A model generated the notes under the pieces. It made no database searches, was not told the DNA's origin, and saw only the letters and a program-made list of their open reading frames with translations. Position numbers and translations under genes: made by a program. Below, piece after piece: positions 1 to 5,863 of a stretch of DNA of 5,866 nt. Source of the stretch: a bacterium (GTDB lineage: Bacteria; Bacteroidota; Bacteroidia; Bacteroidales; UBA932); contig SFUD01000071.1 of NCBI GenBank assembly GCA_004561775.1, forward strand, positions 1 to 5,866. The letters are read 5' to 3'. Position 1 is the first letter of the stretch. Each line of letters begins with the position of its first letter.

Positions 1-561
1 CGAGATGCCTGTGCTTGCACCAATGGTTGTAATGTAGGTGTCGTATGAACCTAATGAGAATTCTGCCTTTCCGCCAGCCTTTTCAGCAGCCTGGGAGGTA
101 ACCATATTTATGCCTCCTCCAAATGAGGGTGAACCGCCTATTGATGTGCCGGCACCTCTCTGGAGCTGTACTCCGCTTAAGAAGGATTGCATCATTGGAA
201 GGTTTACCCAAAAGACCTCCTGACTCTCTGCATCGTTAAGGGTTATTCCGTTGGTGGTAACATTGATTCTTGAGGCATCTACACCTCTGATGGAGATTTT
301 GGAGTAACCAAGACCAATACCTCCCTCTGTGGTTGTAACAACAGATGGCTGCAGCTCCAGAACCAATGGGAGCGAGTAGCTTGATGGAGCCTCTTTAAGG
401 CTCTTTTCCGAAATGTTTGTGAAGGTTACAGGAGTGGATTTACCTGCAAAGACAGCATTTACAACAACACTGTCCAATTTTGTAACGTCGTCGCTTTTCT
501 GCTGACCATAGCAGACAAAGGGGAGGACAACCATCCCCAGAATGATTAGTAATTTTTTCAT
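1..561 (-). CDS. TonB-dependent outer-membrane receptor, N-terminal part, probably for thiamin uptake (cut by window edge)
   Basis: The gene runs off the window after 187 codons, so only the signal peptide, TonB box and plug domain are present. The protein starts MKKLLIILGMVVLPFVCYG and is probably cut before Gln20. Residues 28-38 (KLDSVVVNAVF) look like a TonB box. Residues about 42-155 form the plug, with IRGVDASRINVTTNG (91-105), LNDAESQEVFWVNLP (108-122), QRGAGTS (134-140) and FGGGINMVT (147-155), all typical of Bacteroidetes receptors. There is no CarboxypepD-like N-terminal extension. The barrel that would define the substrate lies outside the window. The substrate is inferred from the TPP riboswitch directly upstream: thiamin-repressed receptors of this type (often called OMthi) are known in Bacteroides and import thiamin. 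The family call is firm and the substrate is probable. A pyrimidine or other thiamin precursor is the main alternative. Confidence 0.93.
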   Translation of the reverse strand, partial: MKKLLIILGMVVLPFVCYGQQKSDDVTKLDSVVVNAVFAGKSTPVTFTNISEKSLKEAPSSYSLPLVLELQPSVVTTTEGGIGLGYSKISIRGVDASRINVTTNGITLNDAESQEVFWVNLPMMQSFLSGVQLQRGAGTSIGGSPSFGGGINMVTSQAAEKAGGKAEFSLGSYDTYITTIGASTGIS

Positions 562-632
562 AGTCCCTCCGCTGGTATTATCCAGATCAGGTTTTATGGG
601 TATAATCTCAGCCTTGTGGCACCCCGTTATTA
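562..632 (-). promoter_or_regulatory. TPP (thiamin pyrophosphate) riboswitch, THI element
   Basis: Read on the minus strand, the leader carries the TPP aptamer core. CGGGGUGCC (618-626) is followed by GGCUGAGA (606-613) and then ACCC, forming P2 (GGGGU with ACCC) and a very short P3 (GCC-ACAA-GGC). The invariant CUGAUCUGGAUAAU...CCAGCG block (570-590) then forms P5 (CUGG with CCAG). CCU and AGG close P4. The aptamer's 3' end, GGAGGGACU, sits right against the receptor ATG at 559-561. There is no room for a separate expression platform downstream, so control is presumably at translation initiation. Bound TPP should lower receptor production. P3a is absent. The outermost helix P1 is not obvious in its usual place; see the finding on start-codon pairing. 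Confidence 0.95.
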
Positions 633-634
633 AC

Positions 635-669
635 AAAAGCATGCAGTTAGATTATCAGATACTGCACAC
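635..669 (-). terminator. Rho-independent terminator-like hairpin after the Gln cyclase gene
   Basis: On the minus strand GTGTGCAGT (661-669) pairs with ACTGCATGC (639-647), giving nine pairs including two G-U wobbles, around a 13-base loop. TTTTGTTA follows directly. It begins 11 bases after the cyclase stop codon, as expected of an intrinsic terminator. The U-tract is short and interrupted. Because the riboswitch begins only a few bases later, the hairpin could instead lie at the 5' end of the receptor transcript. Confidence 0.6.
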
Positions 670-680
670 CGCAATAAAAA

Positions 681-1463
681 TTATTTTTTAAAAATTGTTA
701 CTTTATATATTCTTGGCCAATTCTTTCCGGTAAGGTATATTGCCCTCTCCTTGGGATTGTAGGCTATGCCGTTAAGCACATCTGTCTTTGCCGTGCGCAG
801 CTGCGTAGGCAGCAACTTTCTGCAATCTACAACACCCTTTACCTTTCCGCTCTGCTTGTCTATTATAACTATCCTGTCATCGCAATAGACATTTGCCCAT
901 ATATCTCCATCTATCATCTCCAATTCGTTCAGATAGTAGAGCGGCTTTCCGTTATATGTTACATTCTTTACAGAGTCTGTAATGAATGTATCGGGATTCA
1001 AAAAATAGAGCTTGTCTGAGCCGTCACTCATAATAAGGCTCTGCCCGTCTGTTGTGGCGCCCCACCCCTCTGTTGAAATGCGCCTCTCTCCTAGAGGCTT
1101 GAAGGTGGCAATATCGTAGATAAAGCATTTGTGCTCCCTCCAGGTAAGCAGGTAGGCCATCTCCCCTATTGCGCAGGAGCCCTCTATGAAATATCGGGAC
1201 TCAAAGTACTGTATTCTGGAGATTCTGCCACTCTTAAGGTCCACCCTACGGAAGCTGGAACCGCCGTACTGCCCTGCACTCTCGTAGAGCACGCCGTTGT
1301 GGAAGAAGAGCCCCTGGGTGTAGGAATTGTCATCGTGCGGATAGCTTGCAAGCACACGGATGCCATAGTTTTGCACCTTCTGGGCAGACAACTCTTCAGG
1401 AAAAGCAATACATAGAAATATTGCAAGAGTTGCACAATATGAAATTATCCCTTTAAGCACCAT
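681..1463 (-). CDS. Glutaminyl-peptide cyclotransferase, papaya (plant/bacterial) type, exported
   Basis: The 260-residue product matches the Glu_cyclase_2 family, a five-bladed beta-propeller that converts N-terminal Gln to pyroglutamate and releases ammonia. Family motifs appear in order: YTQGL (48-52), YESAGQYGGSS (60-70), FIEG with conserved Glu94 (92-95), TEGWGATTDG (131-140), SDGS (146-149), NELEMIDGDIWANVY (179-193), NGIAYN (231-236) and TGKNWP (245-250). A signal peptide (residues 1 to about 27, cut LSA|Q) sends it to the periplasm. I chose the ATG at 1463. An in-frame GTG at 1481 would add six residues, but it lies about where transcription should start from the -7 box at 1486-1493. 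The gene has its own promoter and terminator, so it is probably monocistronic. A likely job is capping exported proteins that begin with Gln after signal peptide removal. It is unrelated to the zinc-dependent animal-type cyclases. Confidence 0.92.
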   Translation of the reverse strand: MVLKGIISYCATLAIFLCIAFPEELSAQKVQNYGIRVLASYPHDDNSYTQGLFFHNGVLYESAGQYGGSSFRRVDLKSGRISRIQYFESRYFIEGSCAIGEMAYLLTWREHKCFIYDIATFKPLGERRISTEGWGATTDGQSLIMSDGSDKLYFLNPDTFITDSVKNVTYNGKPLYYLNELEMIDGDIWANVYCDDRIVIIDKQSGKVKGVVDCRKLLPTQLRTAKTDVLNGIAYNPKERAIYLTGKNWPRIYKVTIFKK

Positions 1464-1485
1464 TGTTTCACTGTTGCACACGCTG

Positions 1486-1515
1486 CAAAGTTAATTCAAA
1501 AAAGCGATTGTCAAA
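1486..1515 (-). promoter_or_regulatory. Bacteroidetes-type promoter of the Gln cyclase gene
   Basis: On the minus strand TAACTTTG (1486-1493) is an exact match to the Bacteroidetes -7 box TAnnTTTG, and TTTG (1512-1515) fits the -33 element. The 18-base spacing is slightly shorter than usual. Transcription would begin near 1480, leaving a leader of about 17 bases before the ATG at 1463. Confidence 0.65.
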
Positions 1516-1525
1516 CTTTATTCAT

Positions 1526-1533
1526 TAATTTTG
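1526..1533 (+). promoter_or_regulatory. Candidate -7 box of the acyl-ACP thioesterase gene
   Basis: TAATTTTG fits TAnnTTTG, with expected transcription start near 1540 and a leader of about 25 bases. No good TTTG lies 19-21 bases upstream; the nearest partial match is ATTG at 1507-1510, which is too close. The purine-rich GGAGAGAG at 1551-1558 precedes the ATG at 1566 and could help ribosome binding. This promoter and the cyclase promoter are back to back, within about 50 bases. Confidence 0.5.
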
Positions 1534-1565
1534 CGAAGTTTTTAAATAATGGAGAGAGTTCAACA

Positions 1566-2372
1566 ATGGAGTCTTTGAAGGATTTTGGAATAACAGGTGT
1601 GGTAACTTGGCACCAGACAGATATAAGGGAGGAGATGCGTCCCTCCGCATTTCTTAACATTGCGCAGGAGCTTGCAAATTTTCACGCAGACAAGCTAGGC
1701 TTTGGTTATGACGACCTTATTAAAAGCGAGCAGGTGTGGGTGCTGAGCAGAATAAGGGTTAAATTCAACCGCGCGCTCAGGTGGAGAGACAAGTTTTATG
1801 CCGCCACTTGGCACAAGGGCGTGCAGGGGCTCTTTGGAATGAGGGATTTTGCCCTCTTTGAGTCCGACTGCAAAATGGAGGTTACCCCGCAGAGCATAAA
1901 GGAGGCTGCCATTACCGGCACCAGCGCATGGCTCATTATGAACACCCGCACAAGGCGCATAGAGCGCAGAAACCCCTTTGTTATGAATGAGCACTCCCTC
2001 TCTATGACAAACCCTATGGATGCAATGGAGGAGGGGTGCGACAAGTTGCACATACCCCAGGAATTATATCTTAAGTGGAGCCACCAGGTGCGCTACACAG
2101 ATATGGACTTCAATATGCACGCAAACAATGCCAAATACATTGAGTGGGTTATGGATAGTGTTGACATTGAGCAGCTTAAAAACTACCGCATAACAGAGTT
2201 CCAAATCAACTACATACAAGAGGCTCATTTTGGAGACAAGGTGGATATCTATTCCTCTCTTCCCGATAACTCCAACACCAATCCGCAACTGGAGATATTC
2301 TACGTAGGCAAGCGCGGAGACTCCGTAATATTTGAGTGCAAATTGGATATAATAAGAGAGACCGGCAGGTAA
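1566..2372 (+). CDS. Acyl-ACP thioesterase (FatA/FatB-like, double hotdog fold)
   Basis: The 268-residue cytoplasmic protein should hydrolyse acyl-acyl carrier protein, releasing free fatty acid from the type II synthesis cycle. The N-terminal hotdog (about 8-135) carries HADKLGFGYDDL (40-51), VWVLSRIRVKF (57-67) and SAWLIMNTRTRRIERRN (120-136). The C-terminal hotdog (about 168-265) carries VRYTDMDFNMHANNAKYIEW (175-194). Asp181, Asn183 and His185, with Glu219 in NYIQEAHFGD, fit the Asp-Asn-His-Glu network of plant thioesterases. Ala220 takes the position of the Cys once thought to be catalytic. The distance from His185 to 220 is 35 residues, as I recall it for plant FatB. There is no signal peptide. 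The length is close to that of other Bacteroidales members, without a plant-type transit peptide. Chain-length preference cannot be read from the sequence. The gene stands alone on the plus strand between minus-strand genes. Confidence 0.93.
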   Translation: MESLKDFGITGVVTWHQTDIREEMRPSAFLNIAQELANFHADKLGFGYDDLIKSEQVWVLSRIRVKFNRALRWRDKFYAATWHKGVQGLFGMRDFALFESDCKMEVTPQSIKEAAITGTSAWLIMNTRTRRIERRNPFVMNEHSLSMTNPMDAMEEGCDKLHIPQELYLKWSHQVRYTDMDFNMHANNAKYIEWVMDSVDIEQLKNYRITEFQINYIQEAHFGDKVDIYSSLPDNSNTNPQLEIFYVGKRGDSVIFECKLDIIRETGR

Positions 2373-2397
2373 CCAAATCTGCTACCAACCGGTCTCT
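2357..2397. terminator. Shared (bidirectional) terminator between the thioesterase gene and rnpB
   Basis: AGAGACCGG (2357-2365) pairs perfectly with CCGGTCTCT (2389-2397). An inner GGTA/TACC helix may shorten the loop. On the minus strand the stem is followed by CTTATTATAT, a moderately T-rich tail suited to ending rnpB. On the plus strand the tail is only TAAG, so termination of the thioesterase transcript is less certain. The upstream arm lies inside the last codons of the thioesterase gene and encodes part of its RETGR end. Confidence 0.7.
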
Positions 2398-2405
2398 TAA
2401 GAGAA

Positions 2406-2757
2406 GGCGGACCTATAAGCCGAGTTCTGTACCCCTTGCGGGGCTTCTATCATTTATCTAGCGCAGCCTACCCCCCGGCAAAGAGCGAGCAGCCCTTAAC
2501 TGCCGGTATACATGGCCTTGCAGGTTGCAGTGGCATACCGCAGAGATGTCGCCATCCCAACGCGTGAGCTCTTACCTCACATTTTCACCCTTACCCGCAG
2601 TCAGCGCGACTGAACTCAATCAGCTTAGCTGCGCTGCAGGCGGTAATTTTCTGTTACACCAAACATAAGCTTTCACCTATCTGTGCTCTCCACAGTGCAA
2701 TGCTCTTCCCTGCCCGGACTTTCCTCCCGATAAAATCGAGCGATAGAACGTTCCGCC
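2406..2757 (-). ncRNA. rnpB: RNase P RNA (bacterial type A)
   Basis: The catalytic RNA of RNase P removes 5' leaders from pre-tRNAs. On the minus strand the conserved blocks occur in order. GGAGGAAAGTCCGGGCA (near 2711-2728) is CR-I. AACAGAAAATTACCGCC (near 2640-2657) and AAGGGTGAAAATG followed by GAGGTAAGAGCTCACGCG (near 2560-2592) match the central conserved segments. ACAGAACTCGGCTTATAGG (near 2412-2430) is CR-V. The ends are set by P1, GGCGGA (2752-2757) with TCCGCC (2406-2411), giving about 352 nt, a normal size. The 5' end fits a start just downstream of the TATTTTTG box at 2763-2770. CR-V reads CUCGG where many bacteria have CCCGG; this still pairs with CCGGG through one G-U. Exact mature ends may differ by a few bases. 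Confidence 0.97.
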
Positions 2758-2762
2758 GGCTG

Positions 2763-2770
2763 CAAAAATA
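2763..2770 (-). promoter_or_regulatory. Candidate -7 box of rnpB
   Basis: TATTTTTG on the minus strand fits TAnnTTTG exactly. Transcription would begin about 5-6 bases on, at 2757-2758, which coincides with the first base of P1 of RNase P RNA. The box begins one base after the TAG stop (2772-2774) of the upstream gene, so any -33 element must lie inside that coding sequence. I see no well-spaced TTTG there. Read-through from the upstream gene is an alternative source. Confidence 0.6.
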
Positions 2771-2771
2771 A

Positions 2772-5700
2772 CTATTTTTCCTCAAAGAACTCCACAACCT
2801 CTCCAATAAGCGTATCTATCTGCTCCTGCGAGGTCAGAGTCTCTATTGGGAAGCCAAGAACCACACTCTTGTAATTGCCCTTGTAGGCAACACCTGCAGA
2901 GATGGTGTTGGAGTAGCGGAATATTGTGTAGGCATTCTCTCCAACAGGATTGAGCGCATCCGGAGCCTCTACCACATAGGATTTGCTGTTTGGCTGGTTA
3001 TAGAAGTTGAACTTGCCTTTGAAGCCATACGGATTGGAGACACTTCCAACCTTGCCATCTACGGAGGCAGAGTGTGTCATCCATCTGAACTTGAGCACCT
3101 TGTTTGCAAACTCCTTGCCCTGGTCCGATACATTTACCGCATCCCAAAGGTCTGTAGCAATGTATGCGCCGGAGAGGAGCAGATTACCGCCTGCGTTTGC
3201 ATATTGCTCAATAACCTTGCGAAGGCTCTCCGGGAAGACCTCATATTTTACCGGGTGATTGCCAAAGCCCACCTTGGTCTGGGTCTGCTTGCCCATAATG
3301 AAATCTACTGCAAAATAGCCATCCAATGAGACTGCTCCGCTCTTTACTGCGCCAACAGAGGTTGAGACAAAATCGTATCCTGCCTTAAGGAATGCCTCTC
3401 CGTGCACGGAAGGATAGTCGAAGGTATTTCCTGCAATTATCTTATCCTCGTAGTCGGATCTTGAGGCGCCAAAGCCTGGGGCATCATCATCTCTCCACTC
3501 CAGAGAACGGTTAAACTCGTACTGGCTTCCAATGTATGAAAAGTCTCTTATGTAAGGGACTCCGTGGTCATAGATATCCAAAAATCCTGCGTATGTGGAA
3601 TCTTTGCTCTGGAAGTGCGCCGGAGGAGAGACCCTCTCAAATCCATTCACAATCATCACCTTAGCTCTCTTTGCCGCTGGAGAGGCAGATACGCCTACAG
3701 AGAGAATCTCCGACGGGAATGAGATGCCACCCTCGTTCAGAGCAACCACCTTAAAGCCGTAAATAACGCCCGGTTGAATCTCCACCTCGCACTTTGTACC
3801 CTCTATGACTGTACCTTCGTCAAATCCGCCAGTGCCCTCGCGTTTGTAAAGCACATAACTCTTTGCCACTGCAGTAGGCTCCAGTTCATCCGCAACAGGC
3901 TCCCAGGAGAGCTGCACCCTCTTTGAATCGGGAGTAAGGATTGCTGCAAAGTTCTTAACAGGCAGAGGCTGCACAACATAGTCTGTTCCATTCTTGTAGG
4001 CAAGGAATTTTAGCATAGCCTTATAAATTGCGCGGCTGGCCGTAAAGCGGAAGGATGGGTCCAAGCCGTACTTCATATCTGCAAAGTTCTGGTGTGATAG
4101 GAACTCCAGCAGCACGCCAGGCACCTCAGGAATCCTTGATTCTGCATAAGACCTGTCCCAGAGCTGCCTTCTGCCCCACTTAGGCTCATATTTTGCCCTT
4201 ACATCCTCCACAAGCTGTGTCTGCATAATATCTGCAAACTCCCTGCCCAGCATTCTGCTCTCTCCATTTAAGTATTTGTCCGAGCCGTTGGAATACTTGG
4301 TATAGATTAGCAATGTGCCCACAATTGAGTCTGTAAGGAAGGTACCCGCATCTGTATGGAAGCCCAGAGAGAGGTCTATAGGCACATTGTAGCCACCCTT
4401 GCCCTTAGGGTTCTTGGAAGAGCCGGAGAGAAGCGCATTAACCCACTTGCCGCGAGACATATAGTCGTCGTTGTAATCATTCTTCATTTGAGTATAGGTA
4501 TAGACCGAGTCCGCAAAACCTGCATACTGCAGCCAATACCTTGCTCCCTCTCTTATTCTTGGATAGCCGCTGGTCTGAGGCTCTACAGTGTAGTTTCTCT
4601 TTACCTCCACCGGCGTACCGCTGGAAGAGCTCTTGCGATTCTCCTCCATCTCCTCCGAAGGGTGACGCGCAATATTGCCCATTCCTCCTCCAAACTTTAC
4701 ACCATCTGCTGTAACAACCAATTTTTTTGAGGCAAATTTGGCATTATCCGTTGCATTTGTAAGATAAACACCCTGCTTGGAATCGCCCTTTGTAAAGGTA
4801 AAACTGCCAAGGCATATCCAGGTATTGCCGCCCATCTGCTGATTAACCAAGAAACTCTTCTCCCCGCCGCTGTACTTTACTTTGTACTTTACTGCAGGAG
4901 AGCTGTTTGGAAGAGTTTTGTAGGAGATATATACGGCATACTCGCCACTCTCCGGCACATTTGCAATCCAAACTGCCTCTGAGGCCTTTGCTCCCTTTGC
5001 AAGCTCCTTTGGTCCAACGCTCTCCGCAACCCTGTAGGTACCCATAGCAAAAGGATTATGCCCGGTTGACCATACCTTTGTGCCATTCTCTTCTCTGTAT
5101 CCCGATGAGTTTGCGTCATTGTCCACTATTACCTCCTCTCTGCGCGGGTCGCGCTCTCTTGGCAGCAGCACCATAGCGCCTGCATTCTCCAGCATCGGGA
5201 GGAGGAAAGGCACTACATAACTCTGTGTGTAGAGGTCCTCCACTGTTTGGAAGTCTCTTGCACGCTGCCACTCCCACCTCTGCAGAGGCTGGTCGTAGTA
5301 CCATCCGTGGCTCTGCCACATTGCTATATGGCTCTTCTGAAGGCCTTTTGTAATGGTGTAGGGGTTGGAGAGTGGTGTTACCAGTTTGTAACTCTCATCC
5401 GCATTGCCCTTCAGTTTCTTAACCTTTTTGTCCATTTTATAGACTTTGCCGGCATAGAATGCAGATGCAAGCTCCTCTATAGGTCTCTTCTCCACATATA
5501 ATTTTATCTCCTTATTAGGGAAGTATTTGCCTATGATACTCTGCAATCTGGAAATTGAACTATCTCTGAAGTAATAATCTGTAAGGTTCTTTGCAAACAT
5601 TACATCTACGGATTTGGAACCCCTCTTAATATCTGTAACCTTTGCCGTTGAACGCATTTTCATCATTGTCTGGAGGTAAGCTGTAACATCTTTGCCAATC

Positions 5701-5828
5701 CAAACCTTAAGGGAATCATCCGTACCATTTACCTTTGTATTGCCTAGATTGCCCGACTGCGCCCCTGCAAATGCCGCTGTTGCAACTATTGCAAACGCCG
5801 CCAGTAGTGATTTCAGAATAGTCTTCAT
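2772..5828 (-). CDS. Secreted multidomain amidase: split Amidase_3-like domain with golvesin-like insert, FnIII and C-terminal alpha/beta domain
   Basis: The 1018-residue protein begins with a Sec signal peptide (1-23, cut AGA|Q). Residues about 25-160 are an unrecognised N-terminal region. An N-acetylmuramoyl-L-alanine amidase (Amidase_3) fold can be traced through His174 (QSHGWYYD), Glu197 (TVEDLYTQSY, ending NAGAMVLLPRERD), His491 (LGFHTDAG) and Glu575 (VPGVLLEFLSHQN). These fit the two-His-one-Glu zinc site and the catalytic Glu. Residues about 231-382 form a golvesin-like beta-sandwich (VDND, AVWIANVPESGEYAVYISY, VNQQMGGNTWICLGSF, ADGVKFGGG) inserted between Glu197 and His491. A fibronectin type III domain follows (about 622-712). 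The C-terminal 300 residues look like a glutamine-amidotransferase-like alpha/beta domain (NAGGNLLLSGAYIATDLWD, 878-896) with no obvious nucleophilic Cys. Homologues are often labelled 'xanthan lyase'; nothing here supports lyase activity. A peptidoglycan-amide substrate is inferred. No type IX sorting domain or membrane anchor is apparent. Confidence 0.85.
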   Translation of the reverse strand: MKTILKSLLAAFAIVATAAFAGAQSGNLGNTKVNGTDDSLKVWIGKDVTAYLQTMMKMRSTAKVTDIKRGSKSVDVMFAKNLTDYYFRDSSISRLQSIIGKYFPNKEIKLYVEKRPIEELASAFYAGKVYKMDKKVKKLKGNADESYKLVTPLSNPYTITKGLQKSHIAMWQSHGWYYDQPLQRWEWQRARDFQTVEDLYTQSYVVPFLLPMLENAGAMVLLPRERDPRREEVIVDNDANSSGYREENGTKVWSTGHNPFAMGTYRVAESVGPKELAKGAKASEAVWIANVPESGEYAVYISYKTLPNSSPAVKYKVKYSGGEKSFLVNQQMGGNTWICLGSFTFTKGDSKQGVYLTNATDNAKFASKKLVVTADGVKFGGGMGNIARHPSEEMEENRKSSSSGTPVEVKRNYTVEPQTSGYPRIREGARYWLQYAGFADSVYTYTQMKNDYNDDYMSRGKWVNALLSGSSKNPKGKGGYNVPIDLSLGFHTDAGTFLTDSIVGTLLIYTKYSNGSDKYLNGESRMLGREFADIMQTQLVEDVRAKYEPKWGRRQLWDRSYAESRIPEVPGVLLEFLSHQNFADMKYGLDPSFRFTASRAIYKAMLKFLAYKNGTDYVVQPLPVKNFAAILTPDSKRVQLSWEPVADELEPTAVAKSYVLYKREGTGGFDEGTVIEGTKCEVEIQPGVIYGFKVVALNEGGISFPSEILSVGVSASPAAKRAKVMIVNGFERVSPPAHFQSKDSTYAGFLDIYDHGVPYIRDFSYIGSQYEFNRSLEWRDDDAPGFGASRSDYEDKIIAGNTFDYPSVHGEAFLKAGYDFVSTSVGAVKSGAVSLDGYFAVDFIMGKQTQTKVGFGNHPVKYEVFPESLRKVIEQYANAGGNLLLSGAYIATDLWDAVNVSDQGKEFANKVLKFRWMTHSASVDGKVGSVSNPYGFKGKFNFYNQPNSKSYVVEAPDALNPVGENAYTIFRYSNTISAGVAYKGNYKSVVLGFPIETLTSQEQIDTLIGEVVEFFEEK

Positions 5829-5855
5829 AATTCTTTATTTGTTATTTTAACTATG

Positions 5856-5863
5856 CAAAAGTA
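5856..5863 (-). promoter_or_regulatory. Candidate -7 box of the golvesin/amidase gene
   Basis: TACTTTTG on the minus strand fits TAnnTTTG. Transcription would start near 5850, leaving a leader of about 20-25 AT-rich bases with no Shine-Dalgarno sequence, which is usual in Bacteroidetes. Any -33 element would fall beyond the window edge. Confidence 0.6.

Noticed and set aside
38..223. Plus-strand open frame opposite the receptor
   Set aside because: It is antisense to a clearly recognisable plug domain and its translation resembles no known protein.
1464..1481. GTG at 1481 as the cyclase start
   Set aside because: It falls at the expected transcription start from the -7 box. The ATG at 1463 gives a normal signal peptide directly.
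1549..1575. Nine-codon open frame (ATG at 1549) overlapping the thioesterase start
   Set aside because: It is out of frame and very short. The purine-rich stretch it contains is better explained as part of the thioesterase leader.
2406..2757. Protein-coding genes in the rnpB interval
   Set aside because: The interval is accounted for by RNase P RNA conserved segments on the minus strand, and no supported reading frame exists.
2772..3000. Type IX secretion C-terminal sorting domain on the amidase
   Set aside because: The C-terminus (LIGEVVEFFEEK) lacks the usual short beta-rich sorting domain with its conserved Gly and Lys pattern.
4356..4730. 124-codon plus-strand open frame inside the amidase gene
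   Set aside because: It lies antisense to the conserved amidase and golvesin regions and has low-complexity, unconvincing composition.
2772..5828. 'Xanthan lyase' assignment for the large secreted protein
   Set aside because: No polysaccharide-lyase motifs are visible, and the recognisable catalytic motifs are those of a zinc amidase.
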